DNA of 64,000 nucleotides from Verrucomicrobiota bacterium. Lineage in GTDB: Bacteria > Verrucomicrobiota > Verrucomicrobiia > Opitutales > Opitutaceae. Location of the stretch: positions 33,930 to 97,929 of the forward strand of contig JACTNC010000025.1 in NCBI GenBank assembly GCA_014584295.1, given 5' to 3'. Both the position numbers and the translations under genes were made by a program. The notes beneath the pieces are model-generated. The model made no database searches and was not told where the DNA came from. It saw nothing but the letters and a program-made list of their open reading frames with translations. This document shows positions 1 through 7,317 of this stretch, one piece after another (position 1 is the first letter of the stretch; each line of letters begins with the position of its first letter).

Positions 1-2
1 CA

Positions 3-536
3 GATGAGGTCGCTAGAATTGAAGGGCTTACAGAGCAACTCATGAACCTTGCGTCGCCCCGGAAACCCGAAGTGGCGATATATTCTTTGCGGAGAATGAT
101 ATCAGAAGTTATGCCACTTGTCGAATGCAAGGCAGTCGAGAGGGGCGTGAGCGTTGAATTAGCCTTAATAGACGGTGATGATGATATTGCCGTTGACCCA
201 AATTCGTTCCGGCAGGTTCTAATCAATCTCTGCCAGAATGCGATTCAGGCACAGGAACAAGTGGGGAAGATGGAAAAATGGATTGAAATTTCGACCTCGC
301 GTGGAGACAGGGGAATGCTTTTGATAGTGCGAGACAATGGACCTGGCATCCGTCCGGAGGAGCGGGGTAGATTATTCGAAGTATTTCACACAACAAAGTC
401 TAACGGTTTTGGGCTTGGATTGGCGCTGAGTAGTAGTATCTTGCGGGAGCAGGGTGCTGAGCTAACTGTTGACCCATTCATTGAGGGAGAAGGCGCTGCC
501 TTCAGAGTTCTGTTTCCATGGAAGGCATCTTCGTAA
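3..536 (+). CDS. Sensor histidine kinase, C-terminal part (cut by window start)
   Basis: The frame is open from base 3, so the gene begins outside the window; the first internal ATG at 42 is not the start. The visible 177 residues are the second helix of the dimerisation domain (reading EGLTEQLMNLASPRKP) followed by a complete HATPase domain: N-box QVLINLCQNAIQA, G1 box DNGPGI, F-box LFEVFHTTK and G2 box GFGLGLAL. All ATP-binding motifs are intact, so this kinase should be able to phosphorylate a histidine. The arrangement resembles NtrB-type cytosolic kinases. Its last 19 bases overlap the start of the next gene, which suggests translational coupling. The phospho-acceptor histidine and sensor domains lie upstream and cannot be seen. 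Confidence 0.9.
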   Translation, partial: DEVARIEGLTEQLMNLASPRKPEVAIYSLRRMISEVMPLVECKAVERGVSVELALIDGDDDIAVDPNSFRQVLINLCQNAIQAQEQVGKMEKWIEISTSRGDRGMLLIVRDNGPGIRPEERGRLFEVFHTTKSNGFGLGLALSSSILREQGAELTVDPFIEGEGAAFRVLFPWKASS

Positions 537-2305
537 TTGTTACTAGGAATGAGGATCTGTTCTCCGCGTGGAGGGCTCAACTTCCGGCGAATCAATTTTG
601 TGACCTTGAGCTTGCAGAGGCATTGGATCCAGAGCGGGGAATTGCCCGCGTGGTAATCGTTGATGCTATTTGCTGGAGTGGAGTTGAATCTAGACTCAAA
701 GACAATATTGTTGTGTGCGTCGGTCAGGCGCATTCGAGGGGATTTGAGGAGGCAAGGTGTGATGGGAGGGTGAGACTTTCTCTTAGCTATGAGGATAGCA
801 GGGTGCATTTAAGGCAATTTGCACCTCTTCTATGCGAGCTTGCTGAGCGGTATACCCAACAGTTGATCCTGAGGGATCGTCTAGAGCACATGAAGCCGAT
901 ATCCTCCCCTTTCGCGATCAATGGAAAGTTGGAGGTGTCACCGCAAGATCTGAGTGAGTTCTTTGAAGAGCTGATTGAGGATTTGCGATCTAAAGAAAAA
1001 ATAGCTGTTGAATTTAAGCGGTTCGCAAGGCGAATATTGAAGGCATCTTTTGTGGAATTCATGTTCAGGCACGGATCCACGATTAGGAGTGACATCAGGA
1101 ATATGGCGATCGCAACTGATGATCCACTTGTGACTTACCTGGGTAGGTATCCGATTCCGCTAGATGGAAAACAGTGGAGTGGCCCTAGCGAGCCTTTAGC
1201 GGAGCTAAGTGCTAGAAATTTCTTGGCACTGTGGGGCGCTCGGCTTTGCATACCAATAAATAGCAACGGCATCATTTTCGGTTTAATTGTCTGTGGATTG
1301 AAAGAAGATGGACAGCCTTATTCAGCATATGAGCTATCCAGCTTGTACACAATTGGAAAGATATTCTGTAGGACAATGACAATATGTCAGAAGCTAGAAG
1401 AGGGTGCTTCATTCCAAGAGCGAATAGCGTTATTGTCCAAGTGTAATCCAAATATGTTGCTGTTATTTAGTGGTGATGGGGTTCCGCGGACCACTCCACC
1501 GGCGGTGCGTGCACTAATCGGTCAGTGTAAGAGAGAACGCGGCCCTCGTAACGCCTACCCTACTGAAGATCAGCCTCTAAGAATCTCTGTGGCGTACTTG
1601 CCGGATGTTGAAGGAATTTGGGCACAATGGGAGGACTGCAGAAGGGAAATGACTGAACGGGCGAAAGCTAGCAGAGAGGAACGAATGAATATCTTGCGTG
1701 ATATTGCGCTGACATTGAATCATGAGATTGGGAACTCGCTAACCTCACTTTCGTCAATTTCACAGAGCACGCTAAGTCAAGGGACACCTGATGCCATACA
1801 GGACGCATATATTTCCGATCTAAAACGACTAATACGATTGAATGACGAGTTGTCTCAACTTGCATCTATTCTTGAGGAAAATGCGGAAGTGGTCGATATG
1901 AGGCATATTTTAGAAGAGTTGAGAGATAGGAATCGCTGCGTGCATTTTGAAATTGGTGAAATACCGATACATTTGAATGTGATTCGCCGCTTGGTAATGT
2001 TTGCTCTAGATGAGATATTGGCCGGCGTTCTTATCAACAGAGGAAAGAATCTAATTGATAGCCCGATTACAATAAGACTGCGAGGAGTGGGGTATGAGGC
2101 AAGTGAGGTTGCTCTAATATCTATACGGGGAAAGAGCTTGGAGCTAGAGGGTGTCCTCCCGGAACGAAGGCCTGATTCGACACCAAGCCACGGTAGAATT
2201 GGGGTTCTGGTTGCGAGAGAAATTATTCGGCTTCACAACGGTTCAATTCATTCTGGCCCGGGGATCGAGTACACAGAGATACTGATCTCATTAAGACAAT
2301 GGTAG
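518..2305 (+). CDS. Degenerate sensor kinase with pseudo-receiver and GAF-like domains
   Basis: A 595-residue soluble protein. Residues 1-115 look like a receiver fold: alternating beta strands, with D49 in VIVDA at the place of a phospho-acceptor, but without the usual N-terminal acidic pair. Residues about 165-295 resemble a GAF domain (LCIPINSNGIIFGLIVCG). A PAS-like stretch may follow. An H-box, LTLNHEIGNSLTSL, places a histidine at 402. The ATPase part (about 485-595) keeps a G2-like segment (PSHGRIGVLVAREII) but has no DxGxG motif and a poor N-box, so it probably does not bind ATP normally. It may be a phosphotransfer or signal-integrating partner of the kinase upstream. Base composition is lower in GC than most of the window. 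The exact family is not recognised. Confidence 0.8.
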   Translation: MEGIFVIVTRNEDLFSAWRAQLPANQFCDLELAEALDPERGIARVVIVDAICWSGVESRLKDNIVVCVGQAHSRGFEEARCDGRVRLSLSYEDSRVHLRQFAPLLCELAERYTQQLILRDRLEHMKPISSPFAINGKLEVSPQDLSEFFEELIEDLRSKEKIAVEFKRFARRILKASFVEFMFRHGSTIRSDIRNMAIATDDPLVTYLGRYPIPLDGKQWSGPSEPLAELSARNFLALWGARLCIPINSNGIIFGLIVCGLKEDGQPYSAYELSSLYTIGKIFCRTMTICQKLEEGASFQERIALLSKCNPNMLLLFSGDGVPRTTPPAVRALIGQCKRERGPRNAYPTEDQPLRISVAYLPDVEGIWAQWEDCRREMTERAKASREERMNILRDIALTLNHEIGNSLTSLSSISQSTLSQGTPDAIQDAYISDLKRLIRLNDELSQLASILEENAEVVDMRHILEELRDRNRCVHFEIGEIPIHLNVIRRLVMFALDEILAGVLINRGKNLIDSPITIRLRGVGYEASEVALISIRGKSLELEGVLPERRPDSTPSHGRIGVLVAREIIRLHNGSIHSGPGIEYTEILISLRQW

Positions 2306-3102
2306 AGAGTTGGCTTGCTTCACGTGCCTTGTGTGAGTTCGCTTGGAGTGAGGAAATTGTGGCTGCGTTGATTTTTGGTTCGCAAATGAGAGGGGATGCA
2401 ACGCCCCGATCAGATCTTGATATACAGATAGTTGTGAAGAAGAATATATGGGAGAGACCTTTCCTTGGTCTTGGATTTGTATTAAGGCCAGGTGTTCGCT
2501 GTTGGTCAGCTAAAGTGATATCAAATGGCGCTTATAAGATTTCTGTGCGCTCGAGATGCGGTGCGATGGATATTGTTCTTCTAAAGTGGCTTAGAATGGA
2601 GATTGCTTGTAGTTGTATAAGGGTGGGTTTGCATCGGAGGTCACCGCGGATAGCTGATGCATTAAGACCTTTGGCACATGTTATAGGTCCAGGATACCGC
2701 TTGGTTAAGGGGCAGGAGAAATGGGGCCGGTTTTTCGAGAGTATTGTATTGGATCTTGGGGTTCCCAGATTGTCGGATTCTGATATTAGGAAGTTGATGT
2801 ATGGTGCCTGTAATGATACCTTATGGATGATTGAAAAGTGCCTTAATGGTGAGAGGCAATCGGCTCTTAGATTGTTGCATAGAAATCTGAATGAGATTAA
2901 CCTATTATTGGCGAATGAGCGCCTGTTAAGGCGGGGCTTACGCGCTGTTTACGATGGAAGAAGAGCAGAGTTAACGCTCTCCGGAGAAGACTTGTTGGCG
3001 ATCAAGTGGCTCCCGGAGTTGGATTGCTTCGAACTGTTGCAGCTGATTGAGCGCAGTGAGGCGGTGAGGAAGTACTTAGGTAAGGAAATGCTAGTAGATT
3101 GA
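2299..3102 (+). CDS. Pol-beta superfamily nucleotidyltransferase
   Basis: A 267-residue protein that overlaps the preceding kinase gene by 7 bases. The N-terminus carries the nucleotidyltransferase signature FGSQMRGDATPRSDLDIQ: GS at residues 27-28, then D39 and D41, with a plausible third metal-binding aspartate at D91 (AMDIVLLKW). The C-terminal half (about 130-260) looks mostly helical and could be a substrate-binding or HEPN-like bundle, though I cannot assign it. Members of this superfamily transfer nucleotides to antibiotics, proteins or RNA; the substrate here is unknown. The overlapping, co-directional arrangement with two kinase proteins suggests that its activity is controlled by them. 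The gene is low in GC, as its neighbours are. Confidence 0.85.
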   Translation: MVESWLASRALCEFAWSEEIVAALIFGSQMRGDATPRSDLDIQIVVKKNIWERPFLGLGFVLRPGVRCWSAKVISNGAYKISVRSRCGAMDIVLLKWLRMEIACSCIRVGLHRRSPRIADALRPLAHVIGPGYRLVKGQEKWGRFFESIVLDLGVPRLSDSDIRKLMYGACNDTLWMIEKCLNGERQSALRLLHRNLNEINLLLANERLLRRGLRAVYDGRRAELTLSGEDLLAIKWLPELDCFELLQLIERSEAVRKYLGKEMLVD

Positions 3103-3156
3103 GAGATTGTGGGAGAATCGCGATTTGAATGCTTGGTTAGTCGTTGAACCTAAATG

Positions 3157-3193
3157 GTCGATCCTGAAGAGTAAGTAGGCGATCCTGAAAAAT
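3157..3193. repeat. Duplicated left inverted-repeat sequence of the IS
   Basis: The core CGATCCTGAA occurs twice, beginning at 3159 and 3180, each copy followed by an A/G/T-rich stretch containing GTAAG. Only one matching copy, in inverted orientation, is seen at the right end (4613-4628). The pair could be a transposase binding site plus the real tip, or the trace of an earlier insertion. Confidence 0.55.
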
Positions 3194-3287
3194 ATGTAAG
3201 TAATTGGTTAATATTTACTTGCAATTTTTATGAGGCCTGTCATTTTCCCGGAAACGACCTGTTTAATACAAGAAATCTGGGAAAACG

Positions 3288-4607
3288 ATGAAACCAAAAC
3301 CTACGGTCCTAATCCCGCAAGGGGAGCTGTTTCGAGTGGAACTTGTGAGCTTGATAGACATAGCACACCCGCTGGTGAAGTTGGCTAGTAGGATTGATTG
3401 GAAGGTCTTTGATGAGCAATTGGGTAAGACTTTTGACGCGAGAACCGGAGCCCCGGGGAATAATACAAGGCTGATGGTTGCGCTGCATTATCTGAAATAT
3501 CAGTACGCTCTTAGCGACGAAGCAGTGGTGAGTCGCTGGGTGGAGAATCCCTATTGGCAGTACTTTAGCGGGAGGCAGTTTTTCGAGCATGAAATGCCGA
3601 TCGATCCGTCGAGCATGACGCGGTGGCGCAAGCGGCTCGGGGAAGCCGGAGCAGAGACGATGCTCAAGGCGACCATCGATACCGGTGTGGCCATGAAGGC
3701 GATCCGTTTGTCTCAGGTTCGTCATGTAAATGTGGATACAACCGTTCAGACCAAGGCCATCCGGTATCCCACGGACTCCCGGCTGTACGACCGCGCCCGG
3801 GAGCGCTTGGTGATCCACGCGCGGGAGGCCGGCTTGTGCGTAAAGCAGAGCTATGAGCGAGTCGGCAAGCGCCTGTTGATGAAAGCCAGCCGCTACGCGC
3901 ACGCTCGCCAGATGAAACGGGCGAAGGCGTGCACTCGCAAGCTACGCACGAATCTGGGTCGCGTGATTCGAGAGGTGGAGCGTCAGGGTGGCCATCCCTC
4001 GTTGGATCGAATCCTCGCAGTATGCAAACGCATCCACGCTCAGAAGATTGATGACAAGGACAAGGTCTACAGCGTGCACGAACCGGAGGTGAAGTGCATA
4101 GCGAAGGGCAAAGCGGGCAGGAAATATGAGTTTGGCCAGAAGGTAAGCGTCGCGGTGACAAGCAAAGGGGGTTGGGTGCTCGGAGCCTTGTGTATGCCGG
4201 GCAATCCCTACGACGGTCACACGCTACAACAACAGATGGAGCAGCTGGAGCGGCTTTGTATCAAAAAACCAGTTCAGAAAACGGTACACGTGGACATGGG
4301 GTATCGGGGGCACAACTACCGAGGCGAGCACGTCGTGATTACGGACCGGCGACGCCGAGGAGACATCCCCAAACGTATCTGGCGGTGGATGAAACGTCGG
4401 GCCGCGGTCGAACCAACGATTGGACACCTGAAATCCGAACACTCCCTCGAGCGGAATCGGCTCCGTGGCATCCTCGGTGACTCGATCAATGCCATCCTCA
4501 GTGCTGCAGCCATGAACTTCCGGAAGCTGATGGGCTTCCTTTTTGCCATTTTTCTAAAGTCACTGGAGGCGCTGCTCTCTGGCGACCGAAGATGCTGCGC
4601 GGCGTAA
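3288..4607 (+). CDS. IS5-family DDE transposase
   Basis: A 439-residue transposase, apparently intact. The N-terminal part is the DUF772-type region (SRIDWKVF and NNTRLMVALHYLKYQYALSD). The catalytic triad reads D at VNVDTTVQTKA, D at VHVDMGYRGHNY and E at RAAVEPTIGHLKSEH, with the YRG motif and spaced K/R residues expected of IS5-group enzymes. A charged helical insertion with many Lys/Arg/His (about 185-260) separates the first two aspartates. It moves the surrounding element by cut and paste. GC content rises inside the gene compared with the kinase genes upstream, consistent with a separate origin. Confidence 0.92.
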   Translation: MKPKPTVLIPQGELFRVELVSLIDIAHPLVKLASRIDWKVFDEQLGKTFDARTGAPGNNTRLMVALHYLKYQYALSDEAVVSRWVENPYWQYFSGRQFFEHEMPIDPSSMTRWRKRLGEAGAETMLKATIDTGVAMKAIRLSQVRHVNVDTTVQTKAIRYPTDSRLYDRARERLVIHAREAGLCVKQSYERVGKRLLMKASRYAHARQMKRAKACTRKLRTNLGRVIREVERQGGHPSLDRILAVCKRIHAQKIDDKDKVYSVHEPEVKCIAKGKAGRKYEFGQKVSVAVTSKGGWVLGALCMPGNPYDGHTLQQQMEQLERLCIKKPVQKTVHVDMGYRGHNYRGEHVVITDRRRRGDIPKRIWRWMKRRAAVEPTIGHLKSEHSLERNRLRGILGDSINAILSAAAMNFRKLMGFLFAIFLKSLEALLSGDRRCCAA

Positions 4608-4617
4608 ACCGCATTTT

Positions 4618-4776
4618 TCAGGGTCGACGAGGTACGTTGGAGGTAAGCTTGAGTTTGAACAGGTAGTATGGGCGGTCGCGCTCCTGCTCGTGCCAGCGCA
4701 TGACCGCAAAGATCCAGAGCAACTGCGACAACGCTTCGCAGAATCGCGTTTCGCCAGGCTGCAACGTCCGCGAGGC
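4618..4776 (-). pseudogene. Transposase remnant, minus strand
   Basis: The minus-strand frame is open from 4776 and reads LQPGETRFCEALSQLLWIFA, then HEQERDRPYYLFKLKLTSNV, before stopping at 4618-4620, inside the right inverted repeat of the IS. The YYLFKLKLT pattern resembles the end of the catalytic core of IS1380/IS4-like transposases. There is no start and no C-terminus. The IS appears to have inserted here and cut the older gene. The family call is from memory and tentative. Confidence 0.45.
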
Positions 4777-4944
4777 TCAACCGAGGGCCGCATTGCCATC
4801 GTCAAGCAGCGACAGGGCCGCCGACTGCGCTGCCGTGGATTTGAGCACCGCCACCTCGCCGTCGCGTGGACCGTGCTCGGCCACAATCTCTGGATCATCG
4901 CACGACTGCTCACTGATCAACAGAAACTCGCCGAAGCGGCTTGA
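4771..4944 (+). pseudogene. Transposase C-terminal remnant, plus strand
   Basis: The plus frame from about 4771 to the TGA at 4942 encodes RGSTEGRIAIVKQRQGRRLR and then a segment ending LAVAWTVLGHNLWIIARLL. This is the typical tail of a DDE transposase (ISNCY/IS5-like), with the E of the triad in STEGRI. Everything N-terminal is missing. It lies back to back with the minus-strand remnant, so at least two old elements have met here. Confidence 0.55.
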
Positions 4945-5254
4945 CGCGTATCCATATTTTAATGACATTGATGGCCGCGGGGGGCGTAAGCATCTCCACA
5001 TCGCGCGAATATTTTCCGGTCGGCCCTCTTTCGCACGAGGCAACGCTGCTTTTACCCAAGCACAGCCCCAGATCACTTGCATGTCATCGATCCCACCGAT
5101 GCCAATTTACACCTCACTTTGGAAAATGGGCGAATTTGGGACAGGCTCTACCTAAAGTTTGGAGTCAGGTCAGTAGCTCGAACACATCATGGTTTTTCCG
5201 CCCAAGGCACTGGGGCCGCGTCAGTGCGTGCTGCACAAAGCCGAGCATCTCGCG
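4945..5254. other. Non-coding scar between transposase remnants and ftsY
   Basis: About 310 bases with short overlapping frames on both strands, none of which I recognise or which has a convincing ribosome binding site. It lies downstream of ftsY and probably holds worn-down insertion-sequence DNA and the 3' end of the rib-nusB-ftsY transcript. No clear terminator hairpin was found. Confidence 0.5.
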
Positions 5255-6175
5255 TCAGCCTTCGATGCCAAAGACTGCGCGGGAATAGTTCTGAATGCTG
5301 AATGGCTGGAGGTCTTCGGCCTTCTCACCGAGACCGATGAAGTGAATCGGCAGCTTGAGTTCTCTCCAGATTCCAACGATCGCGCCACCACGGCTGGTGC
5401 CGTCGAGCTTTGTAACAACAAGCCCTGACAATCCGAATGCCTTGTGAAAAACTTTTGCCTGCTCGATCGAATTGCTTCCAAGCGATCCATCGACCACGAG
5501 CCAGCTGTGATGGGGCGCAGTGGAGTCATGACGTTGAAGAACGCGTCGGATCTTTGCGAGCTCCTCCATTAGGTTGCTCTTGGTGTGGAGGCGTCCCGCA
5601 GTATCGATGACAAGGTAGTCCCGATTGCGGGCCCGCGCGGCTTGCCAGGCATCGAAAGCAACTGCAGCGGCATCTGCACCGGTGTGGCTTGCGACTAATT
5701 CCAAATCCAGTCTTTGCGACCAGGTTTTCAGCTGTTCGACGGCGGCTGCACGAAATGTATCACAAGCGGCAAGTGTAACCGTCTTACCCTCCTGCTTCAG
5801 TCTCCAGGAAAGCTTGGCGGAGGTAGTTGTTTTTCCCGATCCATTCACACCGATCATCACGATCGTTGTGGGTGGCGAGGAAGCCGGAGTAAGCGTTCCC
5901 TCACTTCCAGCGAGCACACGTTCGAGAACGGTAGCTCCGATCCTGGCAGCGTCCTGACCGCGAAGATCCTTGTCCTTCTTGAAAGCCGACTTGATCTCAA
6001 CGAGAATTTCTTCAGTGGTGGCCACGCCGAAATCCGCGGTATAGAGGGCTTCCTCCAGACTTTCCAAGGATGATGCGTCTATCCTGCGACCCGAGAACAG
6101 TCCGAGGGTCCTTTCGGAAATTGACGCAACCGTCTTGGAAAGGCCTTCCTTGAATTTCTTGAATAATCCGAGCAT
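5255..6175 (-). CDS. ftsY: Signal recognition particle receptor FtsY
   Basis: A 306-residue SRP GTPase that docks ribosome-SRP complexes at the inner membrane. It has a short N domain (residues 1-95, with an amphipathic start LFKKFKEGLSK and no long acidic A domain) and a G domain: P-loop GVNGSGKTTT (109-118), DTFRAAA (139-145), DTAGRLHT (191-198) and TKLDGT (255-260). The conserved loop that usually reads DATTGQN is here VVDGSLGSNS (227-236), an unusual substitution in a region that contacts SRP. The gene lies 42 bases after nusB and ends the ribBA-ribH-nusB-ftsY series. Confidence 0.97.
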   Translation of the reverse strand: MLGLFKKFKEGLSKTVASISERTLGLFSGRRIDASSLESLEEALYTADFGVATTEEILVEIKSAFKKDKDLRGQDAARIGATVLERVLAGSEGTLTPASSPPTTIVMIGVNGSGKTTTSAKLSWRLKQEGKTVTLAACDTFRAAAVEQLKTWSQRLDLELVASHTGADAAAVAFDAWQAARARNRDYLVIDTAGRLHTKSNLMEELAKIRRVLQRHDSTAPHHSWLVVDGSLGSNSIEQAKVFHKAFGLSGLVVTKLDGTSRGGAIVGIWRELKLPIHFIGLGEKAEDLQPFSIQNYSRAVFGIEG

Positions 6176-6217
6176 GATTGCCGATATCGGTGGCTGTGAA
6201 TTGGCGATTGGAATGAG

Positions 6218-6664
6218 TCAGGATTCTGCCTTGCGTGCATCGCGGCCCAGCTGCCCCTTCATTCGATCGAGAATTCCGTTGATGAAGCGCTTTGCATCGG
6301 CATTGGAAAACTCCTTGGACAGATCGATGGCCTCATTGATTGACACGACCGGAGGAATATCCGTGCGAAATTTCATTTCGAATATCGCCAGGCGAAGGAT
6401 CGTGAGATCGATCTTGGCAATGCGATCGAACTCCCAGTTGTGGGCCAGCGAGCGAATGTAGCCATCGATCTCCGGGAGATGCTGGATTGTGCCGTGAATC
6501 AGCTCCTCTCCGAATGCATAGTGTTCTCGCGGCTTGTCCTTGCCCGCAAAGAAGACACGCAAATCGTCGGCCAAGTTGAGTGGAGGGTTCATGCTCCACG
6601 CAAAAAGGTATTGAAGCGCGGCAACGCGTCCGTCGCGTCTTTGTGCAAAATGGGCTTTACTCAT
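6218..6664 (-). CDS. nusB: Transcription antitermination factor NusB
   Basis: An all-helical RNA-binding protein that, with NusE (S10), binds boxA and supports rRNA antitermination. From the ATG at 6664 it is 148 residues (MSKAHFAQRRDGRVAALQYL), which matches the usual NusB start with the R-R-x-x-x-x-A-L-Q motif. The C-terminal half has the family pattern ILRLAIFEM, then INEAIDLSKEF and KRFINGILD. A GTG at 6709 in the same frame overlaps the ribH stop codon as GTGA and would add 15 residues; coupling through that codon cannot be excluded. It lies between ribH and ftsY. Confidence 0.93.
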   Translation of the reverse strand: MSKAHFAQRRDGRVAALQYLFAWSMNPPLNLADDLRVFFAGKDKPREHYAFGEELIHGTIQHLPEIDGYIRSLAHNWEFDRIAKIDLTILRLAIFEMKFRTDIPPVVSINEAIDLSKEFSNADAKRFINGILDRMKGQLGRDARKAES

Positions 6665-6705
6665 CGGATGAATGAAAGAACGAAGCAGCCATCGATTGTG
6701 AACCG

Positions 6706-7200
6706 TCACCGCTGAAAACGGCGGCGCAATGCGGCCATTTCAAGTGCCGCATGGGCAAACTCCATACCGCGGTTTATCTTTCCAACGGTCCGCTCTTCAG
6801 CTTGATGGAGGTTGTTGGCAACCACCACTCCATTGATCACTGGTTTGCGGGTGAGAATGGAGATCTGCTGAAGCGCATGGGAAACACTTTCCCCCACAAG
6901 TTCGTGATGGTTGGTGTCGCCGCCGATGAGCACGCCAAGTGCAAGTACGCAATCCGTGCGGCGTCCGAGGGCGAGTTCGTGTGCGGCATAGGGTATCTCA
7001 TGTGAACCTGGTACACGCTCAATTCGAATCCGTTCTGCCTTGGTTCCCGCACGGATAAGTTCGGCATGCGCACGTTCCAGCAGCGCATCGACGAGTCTGA
7101 GGTTGAAACGTGCGGCCACGATCCCGAACGAGAAGCGGGATGCGTCAATGGAAGGCACCTTTGCGGAATCGAGACTCATGGTGAACCGACAATTGGGCAC
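6706..7200 (-). CDS. ribH: 6,7-dimethyl-8-ribityllumazine synthase
   Basis: Condenses 3,4-dihydroxybutanone phosphate with the ribityl-aminouracil intermediate in the penultimate step of riboflavin synthesis; the enzyme assembles as pentamers or 60-mers. It is 164 residues with the family motifs: FGIVAARFN near the start, RVPGSHEIPYAA for the substrate pocket, and GVLIGGDTNHHELV, in which the second histidine is the likely catalytic base. The final motif, NGVVVANNLHQAEERT, replaces the more usual GVLTTxxxEQAxxR but keeps the E-R pair. An ATG at 7179 is an alternative start. It lies 117 bases downstream of ribBA and overlaps the long form of nusB. Confidence 0.95.
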   Translation of the reverse strand: MPNCRFTMSLDSAKVPSIDASRFSFGIVAARFNLRLVDALLERAHAELIRAGTKAERIRIERVPGSHEIPYAAHELALGRRTDCVLALGVLIGGDTNHHELVGESVSHALQQISILTRKPVINGVVVANNLHQAEERTVGKINRGMEFAHAALEMAALRRRFQR

Positions 7201-7317
7201 TTTGGCTTCAAGAGGTGCAAACTAAACCGGATGCAATGGACTGGCTCTTCGAAGGATCGGCTCAAGATGCTGGCTCGCGATGCCAATGATGCCGTCCACC
7301 TGCATCGCGACACGGGC

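Larger units (their letters stand above)
3157..4628. mobile_element. IS5-like insertion sequence with terminal inverted repeats
   Basis: The element surrounds one transposase gene. The left end holds two candidate terminal repeats: GTCGATCCTGAA at 3157-3168 and CGATCCTGAAAAAT at 3180-3193. Both match the right end (TTCAGGGTCGAC at 4617-4628, ATTTTTCAGGGTCG at 4613-4626) with a single mismatch. I cannot tell which left copy is the true boundary, so the given start is the outer one. No target duplication could be fixed. The right end truncates an older transposase remnant on the opposite strand. Confidence 0.7.

Noticed and set aside
4941..5288. Plus-strand frames after the transposase remnants
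   Set aside because: They run into ftsY on the other strand and resemble nothing I know.
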